From assembly GCF_020360975.1 (NCBI RefSeq), contig NW_025408668.1:3162001-3226000 (forward strand): a DNA stretch of 64,000 nt. The letters are read 5' to 3'. Source of the DNA: Hirsutella rhossiliensis. Lineage: Eukaryota; Ascomycota; Sordariomycetes; Hypocreales; Ophiocordycipitaceae. Shown piece after piece: positions 44,922 to 56,042 of the stretch. Below the pieces are notes generated by a model, which had not been told where the DNA came from, made no database searches, and saw nothing but the letters and a program-made list of their open reading frames with translations. The translations under genes and the position numbers were made by a program. How positions within the stretch are numbered: position 1 is the stretch's first letter; each line of letters starts with the position of its first letter.

Positions 44922-46617
44922 GGCGTGCGGCGCGGCAGCGACTAAGGGTGTAGAGATGAAGTTGCAATGCCAGCACGTGGATCTTCGGCGGCCCCCATTT
45001 CTCGAGCCACCTAACTTACCCCGCCCCCACCGCACCTCGCTGGCGATAAAGCTCTGTGATGACTAAACACATCAGCTTCCTTGGCTGCTCCCCTCCGCCT
45101 CCTCCTCTTCCCCCCCCTCCACGACATCATCTGCAGTCATCTTGCAGCTCGACGCGGTATCCCGGAGGTTTCCCGGAGTCGAAACACGCGCACTTGCCAT
45201 TGCGCTCCTCGACACTTGCCACCGGCAACCGGCTTGCTCTCCATTCAGCTCGAGAGCGGGAGATGAGCCGGCTGGTCATGATTGGGGCAGCCAGATAGCC
45301 GTGGAAGCCCATCCCCAATCCGATTCGTTTTCGGCGACACACGCATCCCGGCCTCTCTGCCCACCACATTGTCGGAGCTGTGTCACACGCCACTGCGCCT
45401 GTCTTACTCGGCACCCCGCCTCCAGTCTCCATGCCCGCCTTTCTCCCCCCCGTCCGCTCCGCCTGATGCGTCCGGACTACCCAAACCACGGCACCGACAG
45501 CCACCAGAAAGGGCGGGAACATAGGGTCTGCGAGTGACGATGCGCGGAGAACTACCGAGACAAGTGGCGTCGCGGCTTTTCCTTCGCCCATCGTCTATGC
45601 ACTGTGTTGCAAATATCCGGCCTCGTCGAGTCTGGGGAGCCTCAAACGGCTGAGGGCGATGGAGGATTGGGCATTTGCCCTCAATTTGCCCTCAGCTGGG
45701 TCATGATGCTCAACCACTGATGCTACTTGGCACAGTCCGCTCCAAAAACGGTGGTCCGAGGCTCTTTTCAAACAATTCGTCTCTTTGGCCGTCGACGTTG
45801 CTCAATGTCTGCAGCCAAGGCTTAATTGTCCGCTCATCAGCCCACCCCTTGAAGCACCATTTGCCCGAATAACCTGCTTCAGAGACGGCATAATTCATCT
45901 CGACCGAGCTAAGAAACCCGGTTCTCGTCATTCCATCTACGTGAGCACACAGCATACGACCGTGGACCGTATCTGTTGGGCGCGGGTTTTTGTAGTTTAG
46001 CTGTTGGAAGCAGCATGGCCCGAGTCCGCCACTAGCCGCCCCGGCCGGGACGCTCCGAATCCTCATCCCTTTGGAGCTCTTCACCGATCTTCGAGTCGTG
46101 CTGACGCTTCCGCCTCGTAGGGCTGACCGGGGACTCCGGAGCTGCAGCAACTCAAACACCAACGCCGGATGCAAGTCACCACACCCATGTCTCCCGGGGG
46201 TGCAACCGTGACCCATGCCGCGTATCCAGACTCTTGCCGGCTGCTACGTTGCGCTAGACCCTCGCCTGCCCGTCAGCCCGGGAGAGCGGTCAGTCAGTCC
46301 ATGCCCTGGAACCGAAGCATCTGGTCCGCCATGGTGCAGACGCCTGCACGTCCAGGCATCGACGTGTTGGGTGCGAACGACCCGGGAGCCTGGCTGGCAT
46401 AGCCTCAAAGAGAACACCTCGACGCCCTTTGGGAAAGACGCCATCATCTGTCAGACCACGCCTGGATGGCTCATCCAGCCCTCCCGTCACCTGATCGTGA
46501 CGCAGTACAAAACACCCCCGTCTCCACGGCTTGAGCCGGACCGATATACAGCCTTTTTACCCTTTCAAGAATCGACTCCCGACACTTATACGTAGTGCCC
46601 CCGGTGGCCTTGGCAAG
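44922..46617. other. Intergenic gap, no supported gene
   Basis: About 1.7 kb between the divergent PSF2 and Zn2Cys6 genes. A 168-codon minus-strand frame at 45710-46216 has no recognisable domain, signal or exon partners. Only the two promoters are expected here. Confidence 0.45.
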
Positions 46618-47741
46618 ATGAACAGCGAAATGCCGTAAGTCGAGCCCAGACTTTTCGCGGCACCTGTCTATAGTTCCCCGATTCTGACGGCCGGGTGGGA
46701 TTTATAGCAACCAGACGGGAGATGTCATGATGACTACGTCCTTTCCAGTCTCGAAACCACGGAGAGCCACTCGTGCGAGGTTCTCCAAGGTGCGGACCGG
46801 GTGCGTGACTTGTAAGTGCCCGCTCTCCTCCGGGAACTTGGAAGGCGTAAAGCTGACAGTGAGCAGGCAAGTAAGTCGGCAATGCCACGGCCCCTTTTGA
46901 AGATTGGCGAGAAATAGAGGCTGACTGCCCCAGGCAACGCCACGTCAAGTGCGACGAAACAAAACCATGCTGCAGAAACTGCATCAAATGGGCCGGGGTC
47001 TGTAGCGGATACGAAAGCCCAGGCGGTCAATCGGCCCCAGCACCAGCCAGACCGGCCAGGACGGTGCCCAGGGCCAAGGAAGCGATGAAGGCAGAGAATA
47101 CGGTACGGCCTTTCGCCGACGAAACAGCGTCCCTACCGAGCCAGACCTCCCCCTGGCGTCACAGCAGCGAGCCGCCACCGCCGCCGTCTGTCGTGCCCGA
47201 AATACAGCCTGCGCAGTCACGGCGATGCGTTCTTGATGATACGTTCTGGAAGGAGACGATGCCGCAGCTCGTCCGCGACAGCGACGCCGTGCGTAGTGCC
47301 AACCTGGCCGTTCACACGCTTATGCTGGCCAGAGGCCTGGTTCCCACGCGACGGCCAGGGGCGGCGACGGCGGCCGACGACTACGGCCGAGCGCTTGACT
47401 GCTATGGACGGGCTCTCCGGGCCACCCGCCAGGCTACCAGCGCGAGCCACGCCGACCTGCGCGAGGCTGTCCTATGCTCCCTCTTCTTCGCCATCTTCGA
47501 GACGGTCAACGGCGACCAGGCGGCGGCGGCGGCACATCTGCAGAGTGGACAGAGGATACTGGACGCGGTGGCGCCGGCACAGCGTCGCGATCCCTCGGGT
47601 CCCCAAAGCTTGCGAAGCCAGCTGCGACATGTCGTCCGCTTTCTCGCGCTCCAGGCTCGAGGGGCCTACTCGTGCCTTTCTGCTTCCCTAGGGATGGTGG
47701 TGGACGGCAGTGGTGCCGAGCCAGATTTGCACTACGTGTGA
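46618..47741 (+). CDS. Short Zn2Cys6 transcription factor with an apparent 4-nt micro-exon
   Basis: Four exons: 46618-46634, 46708-46811, 46867-46870 (GCAA only) and 46934-47741, giving 310 residues. Introns are 73, 55 and 63 bp with GT-AG borders, and GCTGAC branch-like sites precede the second and third acceptors. The N-terminus is basic (KPRRATRARFSKV), followed by the binuclear zinc cluster RTGCVTCKQRHVKCDE, then CCRNC and C (C-x2-C-x6-C-x5-C-x2-C pattern), which binds DNA. The cluster is encoded correctly only if the GCAA micro-exon is included. The rest resembles the fungal regulator domain (DDTFWKETMPQLV, AVLCSLFFAIFETVNGDQ, HLQSGQRILD) but stops at residue 310, about half the usual length, so the 3' part may be lost. 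Target genes are unknown. Confidence 0.78.
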
Positions 47742-48259
47742 ATCGGCCAACTCTTGCTTGGTGTAAGATAGAGGGCGGCACGCACGGTTTTCGAATCGAT
47801 GACTCTCCCACGAGCTTTGCGCTCCAGGAATGACAGCTAGTTCCTTTAGTTGCTGGCCAAGAGGATTAAATCGCGAGCAGCGCGATCTGCCACACGGAAT
47901 CCTCACGCGCGCCAGCCACAGTATCTCATGAGTCAGCATATAGCTTTCAGACTCGGTCGGTGGACGGCCAATGAGAAGCGCCTGTTGGCGGTGTTGAATC
48001 GTTTGCTGGGCTTCGGGGGCCGAGCCTATACGGATACTCTTTAGCCCCAAAGCCCGATGTAGGGCAGAACTGAGAACAACTATGACTATGTGTGAGGAAG
48101 TGACGGCGTCTTTGCTTATCATGAGTCGACTGCCTCAAGCAAGGAAGAAGATACCGCAGCTTCACCACCTGTTTTAACAACAAGTCTGAAACCCAGCCAC
48201 AGCTTTGGTTGACACCTTCTTCAAACAAATCGGCATCTTCAACATAGCCCGTCATCACC
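47742..48259. other. Intergenic gap after the truncated regulator
   Basis: About 500 bp. Where a full-length regulator would continue, all three frames carry stops and I see no homologous continuation. No other gene recognised. Confidence 0.45.
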
Positions 48260-48780
48260 ATGAGCTCTGCTGCACCAGAAAGGGGTTTCTTCGACGCCCG
48301 AACCTTCAGGCTCGCAGCCCACCTCTACAAGCCGGCCCCTGGATCGCCCAACCGCCACGGCGCCGCCATCGTCATCTGCCACCCTTGGACCTCCACCAAG
48401 GAACAGTCGCCGGCCAACTACGCATGGCTCTTGTCCGGGGCCGGCTTCGTCTGCCCGGCTTACGACGCGGCGCAGGAGGGCCAGCCGGAGGGCCAGCCTC
48501 GCCACCTCGAGGACCCGCACCGCCGCGTCGAGGACGCCAAGTGCGCCGTCACGTACCTCGTCGGTCTCGGGACGCCCGTCGGCCGCGACAGGGTCGGCGC
48601 GCTGGGCATCTGCGCGTCGGGCGGGTGTGCCCCCTTTGCCCTCCCAGACGGACCTGCGCCATCAAGGCGTGAGAAACCGCGGCGGCAGTTTCCGTCGGCA
48701 TCTTGGCGCATCGCGGCTTCGACAAGGTCGATGAGGCCTGCGGGAAGCTCGTCGACTCATCTGCACTGAACAGAGGGGAT
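48260..48780 (+). pseudogene. Alpha/beta hydrolase (dienelactone-hydrolase-like), frameshifted after the nucleophile elbow
   Basis: The first about 125 codons look intact: MSSAAPERGFFDARTFRLAAHLYKP-type start, VICHPWTSTKEQSPANYAWLL, then RVEDAKCAVTYLV and the nucleophile elbow GALGICASGG (Ser in G-x-C-x-S-G context). Right after PFAL (about 48641) the frame is lost. The expected TDLR sequence appears in a second phase, and AAAVSVGILAHRGFDKVDEA in a third phase from about 48680. Without frame repair, the catalytic Asp and His regions would be missing. The open frame ends at 48769 in unrelated residues. It is most likely a recently broken gene; a sequencing error cannot be excluded. Confidence 0.75.
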
Positions 48781-49250
48781 CAAGGCTCTAGCTGGGTTTC
48801 GAAAGTCGCCGTGTCCAGAACGTCCGTAGCCACAGACTCGTCATGCGAAGTAAATCGCATCGCTTTGAAAATATATACCTTTTCGCAGCACTATTTTGGG
48901 CCGTGACTGATTGGGTTAGTAGCAGCGATGGTGAAGCTGTTTTTAGAATGAGTCGCCGTGCAGCGCACCCGGCCGGCATAAGGACCATAATCCTGAGATT
49001 GGCAGTTGCATGGGCGCTCAGAAACACAGCCGTCCCGGCAAATAAGCGCCTCTAGCCTCTCCCCCAAGTCTTGCACAAACGATGCTGTACAGCCTGTGGC
49101 GGCGGGTGGGGGAATGCGGAAGCCGAGCCGCTTCCGACCCCGGCTCCGACGCCGGCGTCGGCTGCCGCGATGGGTCGTCATCCGCCGCCCACTAACATCG
49201 GCAACGACATACCCCTAGCATACATATATCGACAACGCAACTTCGCAGCC

Positions 49251-50417
49251 ATGCACCCCCTCCCCAGCGCCTCCTCGCCCACCCTCGTCCTCGCCCAGCC
49301 GAGCGAGGCCGAGCAGGTCCGCACGTGGACGCAGACCCGTCCGTGGTGGGGCGCGTCGTACACCCCCGAGGCCTACGTGGCGCGCGAGCGGCTCCTGCTC
49401 GGTGTCCCGCTGGCCCGCGACGGGGGCATGACGCCGTGGATCCTCACCGACGGCAGCGTTATTCCGGATGACGAGGGCCAGGAGAGCCGTCGCCCCGTGC
49501 TCGCCTCGTGTGAGACGCTGCGCAAGCGCGCTCTCGTCAGGGATGCTGCCGATGGTGTCGTCAGAGACGTCTGGGCTCACGGCGTGGCGAGCGTCTTTAC
49601 CTATCCCGAGTTTCGTCGTCGAGGCTATGCCAATAGGATGATGACGCTCCTGGGCGAGCACTTCGCCGCCCAGGAAGCCGCCCGGCCCGGCGACGCCGCC
49701 TTTTCCGTCCTCTTCTCCGACATTGGCACCAGGTTCTACGCAGAGCTGGGCTGGACGCCCTACGAGAGCACCCATCTCTCGTTCCCCGTCAAGCCAGCCT
49801 CGCCGGGGTCGTCCCCGGCGGCCGCCACGCCCATTCTCGATGCCGACCTACCCGCCATGGCCGAGCTAGACGAGCGGATCATCCGAGACCAAATCTCGCG
49901 CCCGCCCTCTGATCCGGCCAAGACCCGCGTCGCCATTCTCCCCAATCTCGACACCCTCCGGTGGCACTTTGCCCGCGAAGCCTTCATGTCAAACCACCTC
50001 TTCGCCGCATCGCCTACCGTCCACGGCGCCATGTACACCCCTCCTGGCGCCCCTAATTCTCGCGTCTGGGGTCTCTGGTCGCGGAACCAGACTGGCGGCA
50101 AAGAGCACGTCGAGAAGAACACCTTGGACTTCCTTCGATTCGTGGTCGAGGACGAGGCCCTGTCCGATGAGGAGCTGTCCAAGGCCATCAGGGCAATCGT
50201 AGGCCACGCCCAGGTCGAGGCGCAAAAGTGGCTATGTGCTTCCATGAACCTGTGGAACCCCCATGAGCGAGTCAAGAGGCTTGTCGCCGCCATGGCAGAC
50301 CTGAAAGCCAGATACGTCGTCCGAGATAACGACAGCATCACCAGTCTCCGATGGCTGGGACCCAGCCCTGTTGCCGGTGTGGACTGGGTCGCCAACGAAA
50401 AGTTCGAGTGGTGCTGA
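49251..50417 (+). CDS. LYC1-like GNAT N-acetyltransferase
   Basis: Intronless, 388 residues from the ATG at 49251. The frame extends to 49071, but the upstream part is Pro/Ala-rich leader without family resemblance. The N-terminus (LPSASSPTLVLAQPSEAEQVRTWT) and the central segment (RPVLASCETLRKRALV, then HGVASVFTYPEFRRRGYANRMM) match the fungal LYC1 family. That segment contains the acetyl-CoA-binding R/Q-x-x-G-x-G/A-like motif of the GNAT fold. Yarrowia LYC1 acetylates lysine at the N6 position as the first step of lysine catabolism; members in filamentous fungi are numerous and not all are proven to use lysine. The C-terminal half is the family-specific second domain (WGLWSRNQTGGKE). It lies just downstream of the broken hydrolase. 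Confidence 0.85.
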   Translation: MHPLPSASSPTLVLAQPSEAEQVRTWTQTRPWWGASYTPEAYVARERLLLGVPLARDGGMTPWILTDGSVIPDDEGQESRRPVLASCETLRKRALVRDAADGVVRDVWAHGVASVFTYPEFRRRGYANRMMTLLGEHFAAQEAARPGDAAFSVLFSDIGTRFYAELGWTPYESTHLSFPVKPASPGSSPAAATPILDADLPAMAELDERIIRDQISRPPSDPAKTRVAILPNLDTLRWHFAREAFMSNHLFAASPTVHGAMYTPPGAPNSRVWGLWSRNQTGGKEHVEKNTLDFLRFVVEDEALSDEELSKAIRAIVGHAQVEAQKWLCASMNLWNPHERVKRLVAAMADLKARYVVRDNDSITSLRWLGPSPVAGVDWVANEKFEWC

Positions 50418-50618
50418 CCTGACACGTCTACATGCTGGACGCCAAGCACGGGTAATAGAAGCACACGAGCATCGTCATCATCCATTCGTCTACCCTCTGA
50501 TTCCGTGAAAATCATACCGCATGACAGCCGCAACATCCGTGACTTGCTGATCCGCTCCACGCTCTCAAACTCCCATGCAGACACTCCCCGCTCGAACATC
50601 CCCGAATCGAACGCACAA

Positions 50619-52339
50619 TCAGTAGCTCCGCCCAAACATGACCCACTTCTGCGCCTTGCCTTGACACTCCGGGTTCAGGCAAGCAGTCTCGCCGGGGACG
50701 AGCTCGGGACCGTGGGGCTGCTCAAAGGGGACACAGAGACTCTTCATGCCCATAGACGGGAGTTTTTGGTTCTCGGGCACGTCGGGCTGGTCATCGACTC
50801 GGGTGGTGAGCTCCTTCATACGATCCTCGCACTTGCCGTCCAAGCAAAAGGGAATGAGGACAACGTTCTTGTTGTCAAGGGCTGGTAGCACGTCTTCCCA
50901 CTTGGTCACCTTGATGCGATGCTCGCGGAAGGACGCTTCGGCCTTGTTGTACATGTCCTTTTGAATCGTCTCGAGGAGCTCGGGGATCTTGGTGCCGACT
51001 TCAGCAATAGCAATGGTCCCCTTCTCGCCCGTGTCTCGTCGCGCATAGCTGACAACCTCCTTGGCCGCATCCTTGGGGCCAAACTCGATCCGCAGGGGAA
51101 CACCCTTGAGTTCCCAGTCGTTGAACTTCCACGCAGGGGTGTAGCCCTCCCTGAAATCCGACTCGGCTCGGACGCCGGCCTTTTTCAGCGCAGCTCGGAT
51201 CCCGTTGAGCTGTTCCTCGTGCTTCTTGCGGTCCTCGGGAGTGGTACTCTTGTTGATTCCCACGGGTACTAGGATTGTCTGCACCTTGGCGACGCGAGGA
51301 GGGAGCACCAAGCCCTTGTCGTCGCCGTGTACCATGATCATGACGCCAATAACACGGGTGGAGAGACCCCACGAGTTCTGCCAGACATGAATGTGCGAAC
51401 CCTTGTTGGCAGGATCTTCGACGGTGATGTCGAACATTTTGCTGAAGTTCTGGCCCAGGCAGTGGGACGTGGCTCCCTGGATGCCTCGGCCGTTAGCAGG
51501 GACGTAGCCTTCGACGGTAGTGGTGTAGTATCCGCCGGCAAACTTCTCGTTCTCCGTCTTGCGTCCGCGAACGACGGGAAGCGCAAGGAGCTGCTCGTAG
51601 ACTCCGGCGTACAGCTCCAAGATCTGCAGGACCTCCTCGCCAGCCAGCTCCTCGGTCAGGTGGGCGGTGTGGCCTTCCTGCCACAAGAACTCTCGCGTTC
51701 GGAGAAAGGGGGTTGTCTGCTTGGCCTCCCACCGGATGACCGAGTTCCACTGGTTGAGTCGGAGCGGGAGATCGCGGTGGCTGCGAATCCACTTAGAGTA
51801 GTAGGGGTACATGACGGCTTCGGAGGTGGGACGGATGGCGACGGGAACCTCGAGGTCTTTGTCGCCCCTGCAGGTAAAGTCAACATTGGTACAATTGACA
51901 GGGCCGAGGGTACTCACGCCTTGGTGACCCAGGCCAGCTCAGGGGCAAAGCCCTCGACGTGGTCCTTTTCCTTTTCCAGCGACTTGGAGGACAGGAACAT
52001 GGGGAAGCTGGCCTCGTCGACGCCGAGGTCTTCGATGCGCTCCTGGAACCACTTGCGAACCGAGCTCCAGATGTACATGGACAGGGGGCGCAGGACGAAG
52101 AAGCCCGAGATCTCTTGGTAGTACTCGACCATGTCGGACTTGAGCACTACCTCTTGGTACCATGCTGGGAAGTTGTCCGCCTTGGAGACGGTGATGCCAA
52201 TGATGTCGTCCGTCTTCTTACCCCCCACGACGGGGAGATTGGTCTTTTTGGCGGCTTTGGCCGCCTTTTCGGCGGCGAGCTTGGCCTGCTTCTCAGCCTT
52301 TTTCAAAGCACTCTTGGATTGCTCGGCGGGGGCGTCCAT
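50619..52339 (-). CDS. Prolyl-tRNA synthetase, eukaryote-type class II
   Basis: Two exons, 52339-51918 and 51867-50619, with a 50-bp GTGAGT...CAG intron; 556 residues. After a Lys/Ala-rich N-terminal tail (LKKAEKQAKLAAEKAAKAAKK) come the class II motifs: motif 1 region LRPLSMYIWSSVRKWFQERI, the proline-binding RPTSEAVMYPYYSKWI, motif 2 RTREFLWQEGHTAH, and motif 3 VIGVMIMVHGDDKGLVLPPRVA. An anticodon-binding domain follows (VQTILVPVGI), then the zinc-binding C-terminal extension typical of eukaryotic/archaeal ProRS with its paired Cys (CLDGKCED, CLNPEC) and the GRSY end. It charges tRNA-Pro with proline in the cytosol. It lacks the YbaK-like N-terminal domain of budding-yeast YHR020W, which seems normal for many filamentous fungi. 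Confidence 0.95.
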
Positions 52340-52882
52340 GGTGTCGGCTGGCTGCTTCGTCGAGGGAATCAAGGGGATTTGGATAGCGGCACGAGAGCAG
52401 CGAATGATGAAGACGCGGGAACCGAGCGTGGGTGAGTCACCAGCTCGAGACTGGAATAATGAGGTCCTCGGGCCGCACCTTGTGCTGAGAGAGGGCACGA
52501 GGGGGGGGTGACTCTTGTCTCTCTCAGCTAAAGCTGCCCCGCCAATTCACAATGTCAAGGAGGGGCAGCAGCAAGTTAAAAATTCAGACCATATGCATGC
52601 TGTCCAATCAGCATCTAGCGCGCTTCAGCTGCTGTACTCCGTACAAATCACCAGGTACTTTGTACCCCCTGACAAAGCGCCGCCCAGTATCCTTCCTGGC
52701 CCGCGGAGCTGGAAGAATCCAAGCTTCCGGCGAAAAAGTGTCGAGGGGCAGCAAGTCGGAGTCTTCGCAGCAGAATACCAACTTCCTCTCCAAGACGACC
52801 TCCCCCCTCTCGCACCCCGTGTCGCCGAATCGTCGCAGCGTTTCCACAGCCGTTCGATTGCGCCGGCAAAGCTGCCGCATCC
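52340..52882. promoter_or_regulatory. Shared promoter region of prolyl-tRNA synthetase and CCT1
   Basis: The divergent start codons are 543 bp apart. Pyrimidine-rich leader sequence precedes CCT1, and an open frame without start context spans part of it. No TATA box is clear, which fits constitutive housekeeping genes. Confidence 0.5.
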
Positions 52883-54697
52883 ATGGCGTCCATGTTCGAG
52901 CAGCCCCGGAACGGCACCCTGTTCCTGGGCGGCCAGAAGATCTCTGGCTCCGACATCCGCGATCAGAACGGTTCGTGCTTGTCCTGTCGCAGTGCCAGCG
53001 GCCCGAAAGCGTGCTGATTCGTCCCAGTACTGGCTACTCAGGCTATTGCAAATGTCGTCAAGAGCTCCTTCGGCCCCAGCGGCCTCGACAAGATGATGGT
53101 GGACGATATTGGTGTAGGCACTTGCTCAACGTGCGCTCTCTGGCCTTGAATGCTCATACCTCCTCTGCAGGACGTGACGGTTACCAATGACGGCGCAACC
53201 ATCCTCAGCCTCCTCGACGTCGAAGACCCGGCCGGCAAGATCCTCGTTGATCTGGCGCAGCAGCAGGACAAGGAGGTCGGCGACGGCACCACCTCCGTCG
53301 TCTTGATCGCCGCCGAGCTCCTGCGAAGGGGCAACGAACTCATGAAGAACCGCATCCACCCCACCACTATCATCACAGGCTACCGCCTCGCCCTTCGAGA
53401 GGCTGTCAAGTACCTCAACGAAAACGTCAGCATCAGGGTGGAAAACCTAGGACGCGAGTCGCTCCTCAACATCGCCAAGACGTCCATGTCCAGCAAGATT
53501 ATCGGTGCCGACTCCGACTTCTTCGCCGATATGGTCGTCGATGCCATGCAGGCCGTCAAGACAACAAACATTCGCAACGAGACAAAGTACCCCGTCAAGG
53601 CTGTCAACATCCTCAAGGCCCACGGCAAGGGCATCCGCGAGTCGATGCTAGTCAAGGGCTATGCTCTCAACTGCACAGTTGCCTCGCAGGCCATGCCTAC
53701 GCGCATTCAGGACGCCAAGATTGCCATATTGGACATGAACCTGCAAAAGGAGAGGATGAAGATGGGCGTCCAGATCACCGTCGACGACCCCCAGCAATTA
53801 GAACAGATTCGTGCCAGAGAGTCAGGCATGGTCCTCGACCGAGTCGAGATGATCCTCAAGGCTGGTGCCAATGTCATCCTGACAACCAAGGGCATCGACG
53901 ACCTGGTCCTCAAGACGTTTGTTGAGCGAGGGGCCATGGGCGTCCGGAGGTGCAAAAAAGAAGACCTGCGACGCATCGCCAGGGCCACCGGCGGTACCCT
54001 CCTTAGCACGCTCAGCGATCTCAACGGCGACGAGCGCTTCGACCCGTCCTACTTGGGATATGCCGAGGAAGTCAGTCAGGAGCGCATCTCTGACGACGAG
54101 TGTATCCTTGTCAAGGGTACAAAAGCCCACTCCTCTGCCTCTTGCGTCCTGCGTGGACCCAACGACTACTCTCTGGACGAGATGGAGCGCTCCATCCACG
54201 ACTCTCTGTGCGCCGTCAAAAGGACCCTGGAAAGCGGCAGCATCGTGCCCGGCGGCGGTGCCGTCGAGACGGCTCTCCACATCTACCTCGAGGAGTTTGC
54301 CGGCACCGTCGGGTCCCGGGAGCAGCTCGCCATTGGCGAGTTCGCCCAATCGCTCCTCGTCGTGCCCAAGACCCTGGCCGTCAACGCGGCCAAGGATGCC
54401 GCCGAGCTCGTAGCGCAGCTCCGATCGCGCCATGCACTGTCGCAGCGCATCCAGGAGGGCGACGGCAGCGAGGACGAAAAGACGATTGCGCGGAAGAAGG
54501 GCTACAAGAACTACGGGCTCGACCTGGCGCGCGGCAAGGTCGTCGACGAGCTCAAACTGGGTGTCCTGGAGCCCAGCATGAGCAAGGTGCGGCAGCTCAA
54601 GAGCGCCGTCGAGGCTTGCATCAGCATCATGCGCATTGATACCCTCATCAAGCTCGACCCGGAGAGGAGAGAGGAGGATGACGGGCACGGCCATTAA
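52883..54697 (+). CDS. TCP1: Cytosolic chaperonin TRiC/CCT subunit alpha
   Basis: Three exons: 52883-52970, 53028-53113 and 53171-54697; 566 residues. Introns of 57 bp each have GT-AG borders, and splicing restores [50 protein letters not shown]-binding and hydrolysis motifs are present: [24 protein letters not shown] and, near the C-terminus, [10 protein letters not shown]. The C-terminal [26 protein letters not shown] and the overall length are those of the alpha subunit (TCP1/CCT1). CCT is a hetero-octameric double ring that folds actin, tubulin and WD40 proteins in the cytosol. The long antisense frame at 53822-54931 is a shadow. Confidence 0.95.
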
Positions 54698-55101
54698 TGA
54701 CGGGCCATGGCGGGCTGCAAATAGACGTGGATACGGTGCAAGACGTGCAATGAAACCCTCGGGGTCGCCTGTGGCGTGTATGTTCATCTTCAGGTCAGCG
54801 GACGGGGCTGTTGTGGATATATTCCGGGGGGTTATTGTGAATAGGTTCACCAATGGGTACTTTGTAAAGGGCGAAAGGCTTGAGTATGACCACACGGTAT
54901 TGGAAGTCGCGAGTTCACGGACGACTGGCAAAACGGCGGTCTGCTACTTTTTACACAATGCGCGCAGTCCACGTCTAAGAAAACAGGAGTTGCTCCCACC
55001 AGGGACCCCCGGCACGTCATGTCTCGCCTTCTCCTGGGGATTCTATCCGTCCCATGGCCGTCCCAAGACAGCAACCGTACTCGTACACCGTCACGCTCTG
55101 C
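54698..55101. other. Convergent intergenic gap, CCT1 and Rieske 3' ends
   Basis: About 400 bp between stop codons. No gene recognised. Confidence 0.5.
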
Positions 55102-56042
55102 TCAACCGACGATCAGCAGGCCGTCCTCGGGGAAGTCGTACTCGGGGATCTCGAGGTTGAGGGGCGCAGGACCCTTTCTTATCCGACCCGAGATGTCGTA
55201 GTGGGAGCCGTGGCAGGGGCAGAACCAGCCGCCGAAGTCGCCGGCCTCGCCGATGGGGACACAGCCGAGATGCGTGCAGACGCCTGGGGGCTCTTGTTAG
55301 CGCGGATTCATTCTCAACTGTGCCTGGGTGCCGCTTGTGGACAGGTTAGACGAGGCGGCGACGGCTTCTTACCCAGCATGACCAGCCACTCGGGCTTCTT
55401 GACGCGGTCTTCGTCGGACTGCGGGTCGCGGAGGGAGGCGATGTTGACCTTGTTGGCCTGGTCGATTTCGTCCTGGGTTCGGTGCCGGATGAAGACGGGC
55501 TTCCCTCGCCACTTGATGATGACCTGCGCAATGAGGATGAGATGACGTGCTGGCGGGGGGAGCGAAGAATAGGATTGGCTCGGTGCTTACGTTCTTGCCC
55601 TCGGGGATGGCATTCAGGTCGACCTCGACCTTGGCCATGGCCAGGACATCGGCAGACGCGGACATGTTGACGAGAAACTCTGTTTTCCCACGCATCATCA
55701 GCACCCCATCGCAGCAGAGCCAATGCCAGCAACATTGACACACCACGTACCCTGAACAGTGCTCTTGGCGCCCGCCGCCGTAATGGCACCCATGGCGCCG
55801 ACCATGAAGTAGGAAAAGAGCTTGGTGGAGTCCTCGCCGCTCTTGGACATGTATTTGCCAAAGTCGGGGATCTTGTTGCCGCTCGACTCGCCGCCCCGGA
55901 ACGGGCTCGTGTACGACGACGCGCCGCCGTCCGGGCGCGCGGCCGTTGTGCTGAGCGCCCGCACCGCTGCCGGCGCGACCGGCTTGCGGGCGGCGGCCGA
56001 CCTCAGCAGGCACAGGCGGGAAGCTGTCGAGAGCGTCGCCAT
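55102..56042 (-). CDS. RIP1: Rieske iron-sulfur protein of cytochrome bc1 (complex III)
   Basis: Four exons: 56042-55751, 55679-55591, 55523-55373 and 55283-55102; 237 residues. The three introns have GT-AG borders. The N-terminus ([21 protein letters not shown]) is an Arg/Ser/Ala-rich mitochondrial targeting sequence. Next come the tether helix ([20 protein letters not shown]), [24 protein letters not shown] across the first splice, and the 2Fe-2S ligands CTHLGC and CPCHGSHYD. Two Cys and two His bind the cluster and the other two Cys form the stabilising disulfide. The protein carries electrons from ubiquinol to cytochrome c1 in the inner membrane. A poly-T run (about 56117-56127) lies in the 5' leader, and a pogo-type transposon ends 269 bp upstream of the start codon. 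Confidence 0.96.

Noticed and set aside
44649..45035. Protein with SLSSF repeats
   Set aside because: It reads from PSF2 exon 1 into the intron; the repeat is the polypyrimidine intron tract, not coding sequence.
45710..46216. 168-codon minus-strand frame
   Set aside because: No recognisable motif and no splice-consistent extension; treated as chance.
49760..50635. 291-codon minus-strand frame
   Set aside because: Antisense shadow of the LYC1-like acetyltransferase gene; no family resemblance.
53822..54931. 369-codon minus-strand frame
   Set aside because: Antisense shadow of CCT1, caused by high GC at third codon positions.
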